Shown here: positions 8,548-16,518 of the stretch, piece by piece | Layout: each line of letters opens with the position of its first letter | Numbering within the stretch: the stretch's first letter is position 1 | Assembly: GCA_002162765.1 (NCBI GenBank) | Contig: MAAR01000017.1 | Span: forward strand, 124,001 to 188,000 | Direction: 5' to 3' | Length of the DNA stretch: 64,000 nt | Source of the DNA: Flavobacteriales bacterium 34_180_T64 | GTDB taxonomy: Bacteria > Bacteroidota > Bacteroidia > Flavobacteriales > Flavobacteriaceae | The notes under the pieces: model-generated | Seen by the model: the letters and a program-made list of their open reading frames with translations, nothing else | What the model was told of the DNA's origin: nothing | Databases searched by the model: none | Program-made: the position numbers and the translations under genes

Positions 8548-9161
8548 ATGGATAGTTTAACGATCTGGGAATTATTCATAAATGTCTCTCGCCAACGTTC
8601 GAAACGCGTGTCGTATTTTGTTGAAAGCACCACATATTGGCATTTTTCAATACTCTCAGGTGTACGAGAAATCTCTCCAAAAATGCGCCCTTTAAATAAG
8701 AATTCAGCATCTTCCACAATACAAATTTTTAATTGTCCTAAATGAATTCCGTTCAAGTAGAAAATTTTATTTAGTCGTTTGGGAGTTGCAATTACAATAT
8801 CTGTCCCGAGATAAATTTCCTCTCGTTGTAGTTCTATGTTATGCTCGTCATACGCACAATACACTCTTAAATCTGTCCCGCGAGTATACGCATTAAACTC
8901 TAAGGCCAAATCTAAAGCTGCTTTTTTGTCCTTAACAAAAATCAAAGCTCGAGGTGCATCATCTATAGCTTCACCTTTTAGTTTTTGAATTACGCTTAAT
9001 ATTAAGGCTGTCGTTTTTCCAGCACCTTCTGGAGCAATTCCAAAAACATTTGCCCCACCTTTTATTTTAGATAGGATTTGTTTTTGAAATGGCAAAGGAG
9101 TTTCAAAGCCTTTACGGCTTAGTGCTTCTTTAAGAGGTTCGATGAGCTTTTTAAATGGCAT
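8544..9161 (-). CDS. Single-domain DEAD/DEAH-like ATPase
   Basis: A 205-residue protein covering only the first RecA-like domain of a DEAD-box helicase. The Q-motif region (GFETPLPFQKQIL), Walker A (APEGAGKT, about residue 42) and VIATPKR are present. Motif II reads VEDAEF instead of DEAD, and the SAT motif reads STK. No second helicase domain follows, and the stop is a normal one with the convergent gene next to it. It is therefore either a stable stand-alone domain or a truncated helicase. Strand unwinding as a monomer is unlikely. Confidence 0.8.
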   Translation of the reverse strand: MPFKKLIEPLKEALSRKGFETPLPFQKQILSKIKGGANVFGIAPEGAGKTTALILSVIQKLKGEAIDDAPRALIFVKDKKAALDLALEFNAYTRGTDLRVYCAYDEHNIELQREEIYLGTDIVIATPKRLNKIFYLNGIHLGQLKICIVEDAEFLFKGRIFGEISRTPESIEKCQYVVLSTKYDTRFERWRETFMNNSQIVKLSI

Positions 9162-9180
9162 AATTATTTTTTAATAACAG

Positions 9181-9188
9181 CAAATGTA
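9181..9188 (-). promoter_or_regulatory. -7 promoter element of DEAD-like gene
   Basis: Minus-strand TACATTTG, an exact TAnnTTTG match, 19 bases upstream of the ATG at 9161 and in the gap after the preceding gene's stop. Confidence 0.45.
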
Positions 9189-9208
9189 GCGATATAATTG
9201 ACGGTTTG

Positions 9209-9658
9209 TTATGATCTATCCAATAAACGTCTGTGATAATTTATCTGTCCTAAATGATATGTCAAATGCGCTACTAAATGCACTAGAAAAAACTCAGTAG
9301 TCATTGTGTCCTCAAACACACGACGTTTGTATTCCTTTTGTAAATCTTCATTGGTCAACCGCTTTAAAGTGGACTCAACTACAACTATAACATCATCTAT
9401 CTGACTCAAAAGCTTAGTTCTAGGCACATTTTTTAAAGAAAATTCTAAATCACGTTGTCTAACATAACCTGAATCTCCTAATCCAGCTCCAATAAAAGCA
9501 TTCAGATTACCAACAATGTGCAAACATAAATTTCCGGCACAATTTGAAATGCCTTGGTCTAATTTCCATAAGTTCTCTTCGTATTTATAGAGTTCTACTT
9601 CTGTTTTTAATTTTTTTAAATCTCTACTAAAAAGCTTTATCAATGTATCGGTCAGCAT
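9209..9658 (-). CDS. DinB-like / DUF1572 family protein
   Basis: A 149-residue helical protein of the DinB/DUF1572 metal-binding four-helix-bundle group. The His triad is suggested by LCLHIVGNLN (about residue 47) and HLVAHLTYHLGQINYHRR near the C-terminus. DinB-fold proteins of this kind often act as thiol-dependent transferases, but the reaction here is unknown. It starts 16 bases after the upstream gene's stop, so the two probably form an operon. Confidence 0.8.
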   Translation of the reverse strand: MLTDTLIKLFSRDLKKLKTEVELYKYEENLWKLDQGISNCAGNLCLHIVGNLNAFIGAGLGDSGYVRQRDLEFSLKNVPRTKLLSQIDDVIVVVESTLKRLTNEDLQKEYKRRVFEDTMTTEFFLVHLVAHLTYHLGQINYHRRLLDRS

Positions 9659-9674
9659 ATTTTAAAATTTTTAA

Positions 9675-10088
9675 TTAATCAAATGGGAGTAAATTAGGTT
9701 CAATAAATGTAGACTTCGCAACTTCTGACTTAAAAACATCTATATCATAATGTTGTACTAGTAGCCCTTTAAAATTGGTTTTAAGTTGTGGAAATTCTTC
9801 GATAAAATCCTTAAAATTATCAGATGAAGATTTTAGCATAAAATGATATACTGATTTAACAGCTGCTACAGTAACAGTTTTATTATACTTGTCTCTAGCG
9901 TCTAAATGTGAAACATAATTGATCAGTTGATCGCAAACATGAGCAATAGCTATATCAATTCCATAGGTAATAATATATACCCAAGCCAAACGTAAATGTG
10001 CCTCATGCGTAAATAAATCAGGTTTTAAAGTCGCTTGCTTAAATTGTTGCGTGAAATCAATATCATTTAAGTTATAATGTGTTTCCAT
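9675..10088 (-). CDS. Uncharacterised HxxHxRxAW-type protein
   Basis: A 137-residue soluble protein. The segment FTHEAHLRLAWVYI followed by DKYNKTVTVAAV resembles a widespread uncharacterised family with HxxHxxxAW and KYxxTxT motifs; no function is known to me. A longer frame opens at 10127, but the METHYNLND start at 10088 is preferred, because the longer form would run into the divergent exporter start. A -7-like element ends four bases upstream of this ATG. It leads an operon with the DinB-like gene. Confidence 0.65.
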   Translation of the reverse strand: METHYNLNDIDFTQQFKQATLKPDLFTHEAHLRLAWVYIITYGIDIAIAHVCDQLINYVSHLDARDKYNKTVTVAAVKSVYHFMLKSSSDNFKDFIEEFPQLKTNFKGLLVQHYDIDVFKSEVAKSTFIEPNLLPFD

Positions 10089-10092
10089 GGTA

Positions 10093-10100
10093 TAAAAGTA
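10093..10100 (-). promoter_or_regulatory. -7-like element, leaderless, minus strand
   Basis: TACTTTTA on the minus strand (TAnnTTTG with the last G replaced by A), four bases from the ATG at 10088. It is one half of a 38-base divergent promoter region. Confidence 0.4.
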
Positions 10101-10114
10101 GAACATATTTAGCT

Positions 10115-10122
10115 TACTTTTG
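10115..10122 (+). promoter_or_regulatory. -7 element of Bcr/CflA exporter, leaderless
   Basis: TACTTTTG, an exact TAnnTTTG match, four bases upstream of the ATG at 10127. The predicted transcription start would coincide with the start codon. Confidence 0.5.
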
Positions 10123-10126
10123 CGCA

Positions 10127-11320
10127 ATGCAAAATTCGCAATCCTTCAAATTAGAGTTTGTTGTACTCATGGCAGCTTTGATGTCAATTGTGGCATTATC
10201 AATTGATGCATTGTTACCAGCTTTGCCAGAAATTGGAGACGCATTAGGCGTTGTTAATGTCAATAACAACCAGTTGTTAATTACAATGATCTTTTTAGGT
10301 TTGGGTTTTGGGCAACTCATATTCGGGCCATTATCTGACAGTTTCGGACGAAAACCAATTGTCTATATTGGTTTTGTCATCTTTATTATTGCAAGTATCA
10401 TTTGTGTGACCACTGAAAGTTTTGAGATGATGATTTTTGGTCGTGTTTTGCAAGGTATTGGATTATCTTCACCTAGGACCATAGCAATTGCTATGGTTAG
10501 AGATTCCTATAGTGGCGATTATATGGCAAAAATATTATCAATTATTGTGATGGTTTTTATTTTAGTTCCAGTAATTGCTCCAGCTTTGGGTCAGTTCTTA
10601 CTGAATTTCTACAATTGGGAAGCCATTTTTTACGTGAATTTGATATTTGGAGCTTTGATTATGTTATGGTTTTGGCGACGACAGACCGAAACATTAATTA
10701 AAACAAATCGAATAAAATTTACTTGGCATATATTTATTGATGGTACTAAAGAATTTATAACGCATAAAAGCTCGGTGGCCTTTACATTTGTCTCTGGTTT
10801 TATGACAGGTTCGTTTATGGTTTATTTAAGTACGTCTCAGCAAATATTTGAGAAGCAATATGATCTGAAAGATGAATTCCCTTATATTTTTGCAAGTTTA
10901 GCAATTGCTGTAGGTTTAGCGACCTTTTTGAATAGCAGATTAGTTGTTCGGTTTGGAATGTGGCGTATCGCATTTATTGGAACCATCTCTTATTGTATAG
11001 TTTCAGCCTTATATATTCTCTTATTTTTCTCTGGTGAAAATCCGAGTGTAACAGTTTTATTAGTATTCTTTGCCTTGCAATTCTTCTCTATTGGTTTGTT
11101 ATTTGGAAATTTACGTGCCTTAGCAATGCAACCCTTAGGTCATATTGCCGGAATAGGTTCTGCTCTGAATGGATTTATATCTACAGTTATGGCAGTGCCT
11201 ATAGCTAACTATATTGGTAAATTTGTAGACACTTCAGTGTTACCTCTTTTTATTGGATTTCTGTGTTTTGGAATATTATCATTGCTTGTGTTTCTTAGAC
11301 TTAAAGTGTCTAAGACCTAG
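10127..11320 (+). CDS. MFS drug-resistance transporter, Bcr/CflA family
   Basis: A 397-residue, 12-segment major facilitator. The loop 2-3 signature GPLSDSFGRKPIVY (about residue 68) and the opening MSIVALSIDALLPALPEIGDALG are typical of the Bcr/CflA subfamily, which exports drugs such as bicyclomycin and small metabolites by proton antiport at the inner membrane. I chose the ATG at 10127 over one 48 bases upstream, because the upstream residues are not hydrophobic in the family pattern and would cover the promoter. It ends with a four-base convergent overlap. Confidence 0.9.
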   Translation: MQNSQSFKLEFVVLMAALMSIVALSIDALLPALPEIGDALGVVNVNNNQLLITMIFLGLGFGQLIFGPLSDSFGRKPIVYIGFVIFIIASIICVTTESFEMMIFGRVLQGIGLSSPRTIAIAMVRDSYSGDYMAKILSIIVMVFILVPVIAPALGQFLLNFYNWEAIFYVNLIFGALIMLWFWRRQTETLIKTNRIKFTWHIFIDGTKEFITHKSSVAFTFVSGFMTGSFMVYLSTSQQIFEKQYDLKDEFPYIFASLAIAVGLATFLNSRLVVRFGMWRIAFIGTISYCIVSALYILLFFSGENPSVTVLLVFFALQFFSIGLLFGNLRALAMQPLGHIAGIGSALNGFISTVMAVPIANYIGKFVDTSVLPLFIGFLCFGILSLLVFLRLKVSKT

Positions 11321-12381
11321 TTAGATTCGGAATTAAAACTACCATCATCAACATCTTTAATGAATTTGATAAGCCCTTCAAAATACACTTTTTGATCATC
11401 AAATTGTGAGAGATGACTTCCGTTAGGACATAATAAAAAACGACCGTTTTTAACTTCAGTGGAGATCCATTTCATATGCTCTGGGTCCATGGTATCATGC
11501 GTCGCTCCTATTGAAAGTGTTGGAACTATAATTCTATGTAACTCTTTAGTCACATCCCAGTTTTTTAATGTTGCATCGCCTTTCACTCCAAATTCACTTG
11601 GGCCTTGCATAGTTACATACACTTCAGGATTCAAGTGCTTAAAGGATCTATTAAAGGGTTCAGGCCATTCATCGACTGGAACACGAATTATATGTTTGGT
11701 ATAGTAGTGATTTACAACAAGATCAAGATATCTTTCATTAGAATAATCTTCAGCATTTTCATAGAACATGATTTCTTCCAATACTTTAGGATCTAGCTTT
11801 GGCGCCAAAACCTCATCGGAATATTTCATGTATTCAGGAATAGAAGCCACCATATTTGAGATAATTAATCCTTTTAAATTATCTTGATATTTGAGCGCAT
11901 ACTGCATTCCTAATATGCCTCCCCAGGATTGTCCATACAAATAAAAATTATCTTTATTCAATCCTAAGGCAATACGTACCTGCTCTACTTCTTCTACAAA
12001 ACGATCTAAATCCCATAACGATAAATCTTTAGGCTGATCACTATAATAAGAGCCCAATTGATCGTAATAGTAATATTCAATATTAGCATGTGGAAAATAT
12101 CCATCAAAGCTTTCATAAAGTTCATGCGTAAACCCTGGTCCGCCATGGAGCAATAACACCTTCATAGTTGGGTTATTCCCAACGCGTTTTGTCCATACGT
12201 TAAATTCGCCTTTTGGTGTGGCTATAGGAATCATTTTAATTCCTCCCATATACAAGTCATCTTTGTTAGAATTATCTAAATAATCAATGGCATTATTTTT
12301 AATAGGCTCATGACTTTGATCAGATTTGCAATTGAAACAAAGAAGAACGAGCAGGCTTAGAAAATAAATGGATGGTTTCAT
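11317..12381 (-). CDS. Proline iminopeptidase-family hydrolase, lipoprotein
   Basis: A 354-residue S33-type alpha/beta hydrolase. The N-terminus FLSLLVLLCFNCKSDQ is a signal peptide ending in a Cys, so it is probably a lipoprotein. The catalytic region reads GGPGFTHE (oxyanion hole, about residue 79), GQSWGG (nucleophile, about 150), HDTMDP (acid) and NGSHLSQ (His). It probably cleaves N-terminal residues from peptides in the periplasm. A TATCTTAG motif 23 bases upstream may be the promoter. Confidence 0.85.
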   Translation of the reverse strand: MKPSIYFLSLLVLLCFNCKSDQSHEPIKNNAIDYLDNSNKDDLYMGGIKMIPIATPKGEFNVWTKRVGNNPTMKVLLLHGGPGFTHELYESFDGYFPHANIEYYYYDQLGSYYSDQPKDLSLWDLDRFVEEVEQVRIALGLNKDNFYLYGQSWGGILGMQYALKYQDNLKGLIISNMVASIPEYMKYSDEVLAPKLDPKVLEEIMFYENAEDYSNERYLDLVVNHYYTKHIIRVPVDEWPEPFNRSFKHLNPEVYVTMQGPSEFGVKGDATLKNWDVTKELHRIIVPTLSIGATHDTMDPEHMKWISTEVKNGRFLLCPNGSHLSQFDDQKVYFEGLIKFIKDVDDGSFNSESN

Positions 12382-12404
12382 GATGATATTGTATAATGAT
12401 TACT

Positions 12405-12412
12405 CTAAGATA
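12405..12412 (-). promoter_or_regulatory. TATCTTAG promoter-like motif
   Basis: Minus-strand TATCTTAG, 23 bases upstream of the lipoprotein hydrolase ATG. The same TAnCTTAG form recurs upstream of several genes in this window; see findings. Confidence 0.3.
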
Positions 12413-12508
12413 CTGATTTATACACGAATCTCACATTTAAGTTTTTTACCCTACACAGATTGTTGCAAAACGCATTTTTTCTTATCTCGATTTAAAAATG
12501 CATCACGA

Positions 12509-12850
12509 TTATTGATCTGACCAAACCGCCAATTCATTTCCTGAAGGATCAATAAAATGAAATCTACGTCCACCTGGAAATGAGAATATGGCTTTTACAA
12601 TTGTACCACCAGACACTTCTACTTTAGATTGAGTTGCTTCCAAATTCTTATGAAATAAAACGATTAAAGCCCCATTAACTATTCGGTCCTCAGTCAGTTC
12701 AAAGCCGCCCTCTAAACCACTTTCTGAAAAGGCAACATATGTTGGGCCATAATCAGTGAATTTCCAGTCAAAAGCTGAGGCGTAAAATGTTTTTATCGCG
12801 TCAATATTATGGGCTTTAAATTCGACGTAATTAATGTAGTTGTTTTCCAT
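12509..12850 (-). CDS. VOC family (glyoxalase-like) protein
   Basis: A 113-residue single-module vicinal-oxygen-chelate protein: NYVEFKAHNIDAIKTFYASAFDWKF at the start and HFIDPSGNELAVWSD at the end are the characteristic paired beta-alpha-beta-beta-beta edges. The C-terminal metal-ligand Glu is present, while the first His position reads Glu (VEFKA). The substrate is unknown, and such stand-alone VOC proteins are often only annotated by fold. The 208 bases upstream hold no other gene that I can see. Confidence 0.82.
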   Translation of the reverse strand: MENNYINYVEFKAHNIDAIKTFYASAFDWKFTDYGPTYVAFSESGLEGGFELTEDRIVNGALIVLFHKNLEATQSKVEVSGGTIVKAIFSFPGGRRFHFIDPSGNELAVWSDQ

Positions 12851-13058
12851 AATAATTTGAATTTAGATTTCTCATAACACAAAATATAATTATTATTAAA
12901 ACGAGTAAATTCATGTAGATTATTTCACAAGATTTAATATTAATTAACACTCTTACACTATTTTTTGTGTTCCACTAAGGTAATAAAAAAGACAAATGTG
13001 CTGAACTACCTTACAGATTTCCAACACATTTCTCAAACACTAAATAATATGATTCTTG

Positions 13059-13934
13059 CTACTTCTGACCTTTTTTAAAGCCATACGCACTTTGTCCAAT
13101 AAAATCTTGAGGAAATTTATCATCTCCTTTAAACCCAATTTCTATGGTTCCACTTTCTTCTGGTATATAGTTTGTTTTAAATATATAATCCCAAAGACTT
13201 AAACTAATTCCATAGTTCACACCATATTTCCCTTCTGGTAATGTATAGGCATGATGATACAAATGCATCACTGGATTATTGAATATATATTTAAGTGGTC
13301 CCCAAGTAATTTTAATATTAGAATGATTGAAATGACCTATAGCAATGGTAATAAAGTGAATGATAAAAGCTTGTTCAGGCTCGAATCCACCAATTAGCAT
13401 AACTCCAAAAGTCTTAAGTGGTTTATACAATATATTTTCCATCCAATGGTATCTCAAATGCGCAGCAAACCCCATTTCTTTCACGCTGTGATGTACCTTA
13501 TGAAACTTCCATAAAAATGGATATTTATGCAATAGCACATGTGTAAACCATTGCACAAAGTCAAGTATAATAAAGAATATAAACAGCTGCATCCAAGGTG
13601 TCCAGTCTGAAATATCAAAAAGGGCCAAACTTTTAGCTGTGATATTTACGTCTCCAAAAAGCAAACCAATGATTTCATATACTCCGCTGATGATAATTGC
13701 GAAAATGAAAAAATTGAAAAACATATAAAACGCATCTAACCAAAAATCGCGTCTAAAAATGGATTGATCTTTTCTCCATGGAAATGCTATTTCCAATATC
13801 CAAACAAAAAGAGAGATGGCTATAAGTCCCCAAAAGTAATTTGTGTACCACGGTACATCGAAAATTATAGATTTCCATGTCCAATCTACTGTACCCTGAA
13901 AAGCATTCACAAACGCATCTAAATATTTTTCCAT
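13059..13934 (-). CDS. Sterol desaturase / fatty acid hydroxylase family protein
   Basis: A 291-residue integral membrane di-iron oxygenase. The three His clusters are present: HVLLHKYPFLWKFHKVHH (about residues 133-150), HFNHSN (about 204) and HLYHHAY (about 230). About five membrane segments surround them. The family hydroxylates or desaturates lipid chains and sterol-like molecules; the substrate here is unknown. It begins 33 bases after the cytochrome subunit gene of the sulfite dehydrogenase and is probably its third cistron, which is an unusual partner. Confidence 0.85.
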   Translation of the reverse strand: MEKYLDAFVNAFQGTVDWTWKSIIFDVPWYTNYFWGLIAISLFVWILEIAFPWRKDQSIFRRDFWLDAFYMFFNFFIFAIIISGVYEIIGLLFGDVNITAKSLALFDISDWTPWMQLFIFFIILDFVQWFTHVLLHKYPFLWKFHKVHHSVKEMGFAAHLRYHWMENILYKPLKTFGVMLIGGFEPEQAFIIHFITIAIGHFNHSNIKITWGPLKYIFNNPVMHLYHHAYTLPEGKYGVNYGISLSLWDYIFKTNYIPEESGTIEIGFKGDDKFPQDFIGQSAYGFKKGQK

Positions 13935-13967
13935 TTTCTTATTGTTTATCTGTGTTATACACTACTA

Positions 13968-14441
13968 TTAATTCTCTAATTCATACCAATCGACATCAGT
14001 TAAAACCATACGCCTACCCTTTCCTACGGGTGGATAATTCGTTACTAAATAATTCACAATTGACTCTTGATTTCTTCCTAAATCCCATAGATTTTGTGTC
14101 TCTTGCATCCATTTAATTGTGGCATTCCAACCCTCCGTACTCATTCTATTTTGAGTTACTAGTTTTGATGAATGACAATTGGTACAATTATTAACAACCA
14201 ACATCAACCCATCGGCATCTTTTAATCCTGTTTTTAAATGTATTCCATTTTCAATCCGATCGTCATCCACTTCAATTGGTATTACTGCAACTGATTCTTT
14301 GCTGCTATTGAAACCAAGACTATCTGGATTAACAATATAATAAACTAATCCACCTATGGTGAATACAAACAACGTAAAAATAAGCATCAAAATGCGATAT
14401 ACTTTTTTTACATGTATTCTAAAGGCTTCTTCTTTGTTCAT
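13968..14441 (-). CDS. Sulfite dehydrogenase cytochrome c subunit (SorB-like)
   Basis: A 157-residue membrane-anchored monohaem cytochrome c. There is one N-terminal membrane segment (about residues 17-36), then the haem site C86-T-N-C89-H90, with Met in WMQETQNL as the likely distal ligand. Its ATG overlaps the stop codon of the molybdoenzyme gene by one base (TAATG), so the two are translationally coupled. By position and haem content it should take electrons from sulfite oxidation to the respiratory chain. Confidence 0.8.
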   Translation of the reverse strand: MNKEEAFRIHVKKVYRILMLIFTLFVFTIGGLVYYIVNPDSLGFNSSKESVAVIPIEVDDDRIENGIHLKTGLKDADGLMLVVNNCTNCHSSKLVTQNRMSTEGWNATIKWMQETQNLWDLGRNQESIVNYLVTNYPPVGKGRRMVLTDVDWYELEN

Positions 14442-15661
14442 TATTTCACTTTTACCGCAATTCTATGCGATGCGTTATTCAAATAGCCTTTAGGATTCCA
14501 TCCTGGCACTATCATAGGTTGTGCGTTACCATTCGAATCTGTTGCTCTCGCCCAAACTTCATAGTAACCCGGTTTCGGAAAATCTATGGTTGTTGAAAAA
14601 TGTTGCCAAGCTAACCGATTTGACGGCTTTTCAATGGTGTCTGTTTTCCAAGTGGAACCAAAATCTATCGAATACTCCATTTTAATAACCTCGAGTTCAC
14701 CAGCCCAAGCATGTCCTCTAATGTTTAATGAAGTTCCTTTCTTTATTATTGCTCCCGATTTGGGATATGTAATTAATGATTTAACAGGCATTGATTCAAT
14801 AATACACATGTCTTCATCCCTAACTTTTTCTCCTGGAGCAATAGGATCACATGGTACTTTATAAGACGCCCCTGTCATTTTGGGTCCATCATGGATTTTA
14901 TCTCTTACGCTTATTCTATTTACCCATTTTCCAGAGACTGAAGCTGGCCAACCACCAGCGACCAATCGTAGTGGATATCCATGAATCAATGGAATATCCT
15001 TTCCATTCATTTGAAACGCTAATATGGTTTCGTCTTGCATTGCTTTCGGCATAGGACAACCTCTTGAAATAACTTCTTTATTAGGGTCATTACTCAAATG
15101 GGTATCTATGGTATGAAAACCAATATAAACCGCATTACTTTTAATACCAACATCTTCTAGCACATCGCGTAATCGAACACCTGACCAGGACGCACAATGG
15201 ACTGCACCAACAGTCCATTGATTTCCTTTAGCTGGGGGATCAAATTCATTACGTCCATTGCCACCACATTCAATAGTAAGTTGGTAGGTATGTTTTTCAA
15301 ATTTGGATTTTAACTCAGCCAGAGTATATGTTTTTTCGTTTTTTACAGATTCACCATCAATGGTCAAAGTCCAAGTTCGATGATCAATTGCCTTAGGTAA
15401 TAAACCATTATTTCTAACAAACATACTTGAGTTAGGTGTAATTTTATCATCTAGTAAATGGGTCTGTGCTTCAATATTCCAAGGTTTATCATTGAGCACA
15501 ATCATTTCAGGGTTCTTATCAAATAGTTTAAAAGGATCGGTCTTTTGTAAAGCCAATGGCGTATAACCCTCAAGCATTTGAGAACCAAACACTAACTCTG
15601 TTCCGATGAGTACAGCAAACGAGCTAAGTGTTGTTTTTTTTACGAAATCTCTTCTTTTCAA
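14441..15661 (-). CDS. Tat-exported sulfite dehydrogenase molybdoenzyme (SorA-like)
   Basis: A 406-residue sulfite oxidase-fold molybdoenzyme. The Tat signal is RRDFVKK (residues 3-9). The Mo-coordinating Cys is in ECGGNGR (about residue 131), followed by WSGVRLRDVLEDVGI, and a C-terminal dimerisation Ig-like domain begins near residue 290. It oxidises sulfite to sulfate in the periplasm, passing electrons to the cytochrome encoded next. The start is TTG: a stop codon lies four codons upstream in frame and there is no ATG before the Tat motif. Upstream lie a -7-like element and a GTAAC-N4-GTTGC operator. Confidence 0.88.
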   Translation of the reverse strand: MKRRDFVKKTTLSSFAVLIGTELVFGSQMLEGYTPLALQKTDPFKLFDKNPEMIVLNDKPWNIEAQTHLLDDKITPNSSMFVRNNGLLPKAIDHRTWTLTIDGESVKNEKTYTLAELKSKFEKHTYQLTIECGGNGRNEFDPPAKGNQWTVGAVHCASWSGVRLRDVLEDVGIKSNAVYIGFHTIDTHLSNDPNKEVISRGCPMPKAMQDETILAFQMNGKDIPLIHGYPLRLVAGGWPASVSGKWVNRISVRDKIHDGPKMTGASYKVPCDPIAPGEKVRDEDMCIIESMPVKSLITYPKSGAIIKKGTSLNIRGHAWAGELEVIKMEYSIDFGSTWKTDTIEKPSNRLAWQHFSTTIDFPKPGYYEVWARATDSNGNAQPMIVPGWNPKGYLNNASHRIAVKVK

Positions 15662-15692
15662 TTGATAAAATTATGGGTTTATTTAACAAGTT

Positions 15693-15700
15693 TAAAGGTA
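15693..15700 (-). promoter_or_regulatory. -7 element of sulfite dehydrogenase operon
   Basis: Minus-strand TACCTTTA (TAnnTTTG with a final A), 31 bases upstream of the TTG start. Its centre is exactly 33 bases from the centre of the operator at 15723-15736. Confidence 0.45.
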
Positions 15701-15715
15701 CTATTTCAATATTTC

Positions 15716-15723
15716 TATTTTTG
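15716..15723 (+). promoter_or_regulatory. -7 element of divergent membrane-protein gene
   Basis: TATTTTTG, an exact TAnnTTTG match on the plus strand, 67 bases before the ATG at 15791. The operator at 15723-15736 begins at its last base and would cover the transcription start. Confidence 0.4.
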
Positions 15724-15736
15724 TAACTTATGTTGC
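15723..15736. promoter_or_regulatory. Candidate Crp/Fnr operator, sulfite dehydrogenase
   Basis: GTAACTTATGTTGC: the GTAAC-N4-GTTAC pattern with one mismatch. It is placed to activate the minus-strand sulfite dehydrogenase promoter (class II position) and to block the plus-strand promoter. Two more copies lie at 62274 and 63146. Confidence 0.45.
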
Positions 15737-15790
15737 ACAAAAAACACATTGAAGCCTATATATTGCAGAATTAACAAAACACACACTATC

Positions 15791-16480
15791 ATGAAGATTA
15801 TGAAAAAGGATTTTGAAACACGTTTTACGGGTTGGGCATTTATTTTTGCTGCCGTGTTGTTATGGTTTGGCTGGTTCCTTTCGCCACATCATATTGGTGA
15901 ATATATAGTTGCTTCTGATTTTACTGCTATTGGTGAAAGCGTTTGGTATTGGATTTGGATGTACCGTATTCATATTTTTGGTTGGGTTACAATGGGTATA
16001 GCTCTATTTGCTTTAGTGTCTATAATCGGACGAAAACCTTATCGTGTACTCATTTTGCCAGGTGCAGGAATGGTAATTATAGGTACATTTACTTTAGCTA
16101 TTGCTAATGCATATTTTTATAATTTTGGAGCTTGGGGTGTTGGACAAACTGCCGGAATGTCTGCTACAGAACTTCAAGTCTTTATGGATAATATGTTATT
16201 TACCAACCAATACGTGACCTGCTTCTTCCGTTTTGGACGTATTTTCTCTGGAGTTGGTTTGATCTTAATAGGTTATGGCTTTGTAAAATGGAACATTGTA
16301 AGCAAATGGTTGGGCTGGTTTACAGTACTACTCGGATTAGTGGCTATGGGCATCATATTAGCTATTCCTGATAATTTCGAAATCTACAAACCAATATTTC
16401 ATGTGAAAGTCATTTGGTTAGTGATGATGGGGATTGTTTTAATGAAACAAGGCGTTCATTTACCAGAATCAAAAGCATAG
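15791..16480 (+). CDS. Integral membrane protein of unknown function
   Basis: A 229-residue protein with six or so membrane segments. It opens with MKIMKKDFETRFTGWAFIFAAVLLWFGW; a longer frame begins at 15662 but its extra 43 residues are not protein-like and cover the promoter. I do not recognise a family. The repeated polar/aromatic motifs at the membrane edges (WYWIWMYRIHIFGW, FFRFGRIFSGVGLILIGYG) with His and Arg could suit a cofactor or quinone site, but this is speculation. It is divergent from the sulfite dehydrogenase operon and shares its operator. Confidence 0.72.
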   Translation: MKIMKKDFETRFTGWAFIFAAVLLWFGWFLSPHHIGEYIVASDFTAIGESVWYWIWMYRIHIFGWVTMGIALFALVSIIGRKPYRVLILPGAGMVIIGTFTLAIANAYFYNFGAWGVGQTAGMSATELQVFMDNMLFTNQYVTCFFRFGRIFSGVGLILIGYGFVKWNIVSKWLGWFTVLLGLVAMGIILAIPDNFEIYKPIFHVKVIWLVMMGIVLMKQGVHLPESKA

Positions 16481-16518
16481 ATTTTAGCACATTAATAAGC
16501 AGACTAATCTAGTCGATA

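Noticed and set aside
10079-10126. Longer start of the Bcr/CflA exporter
   Set aside because: The 16 extra residues cover the divergent promoter and do not resemble the family N-terminus. The ATG at 10127 fits better.
12851-13058. Possible small gene in the gap before the sterol desaturase
   Set aside because: No frame with a plausible start, length and residue use was found; only a TACCTTAG motif at 12975-12982 is notable.
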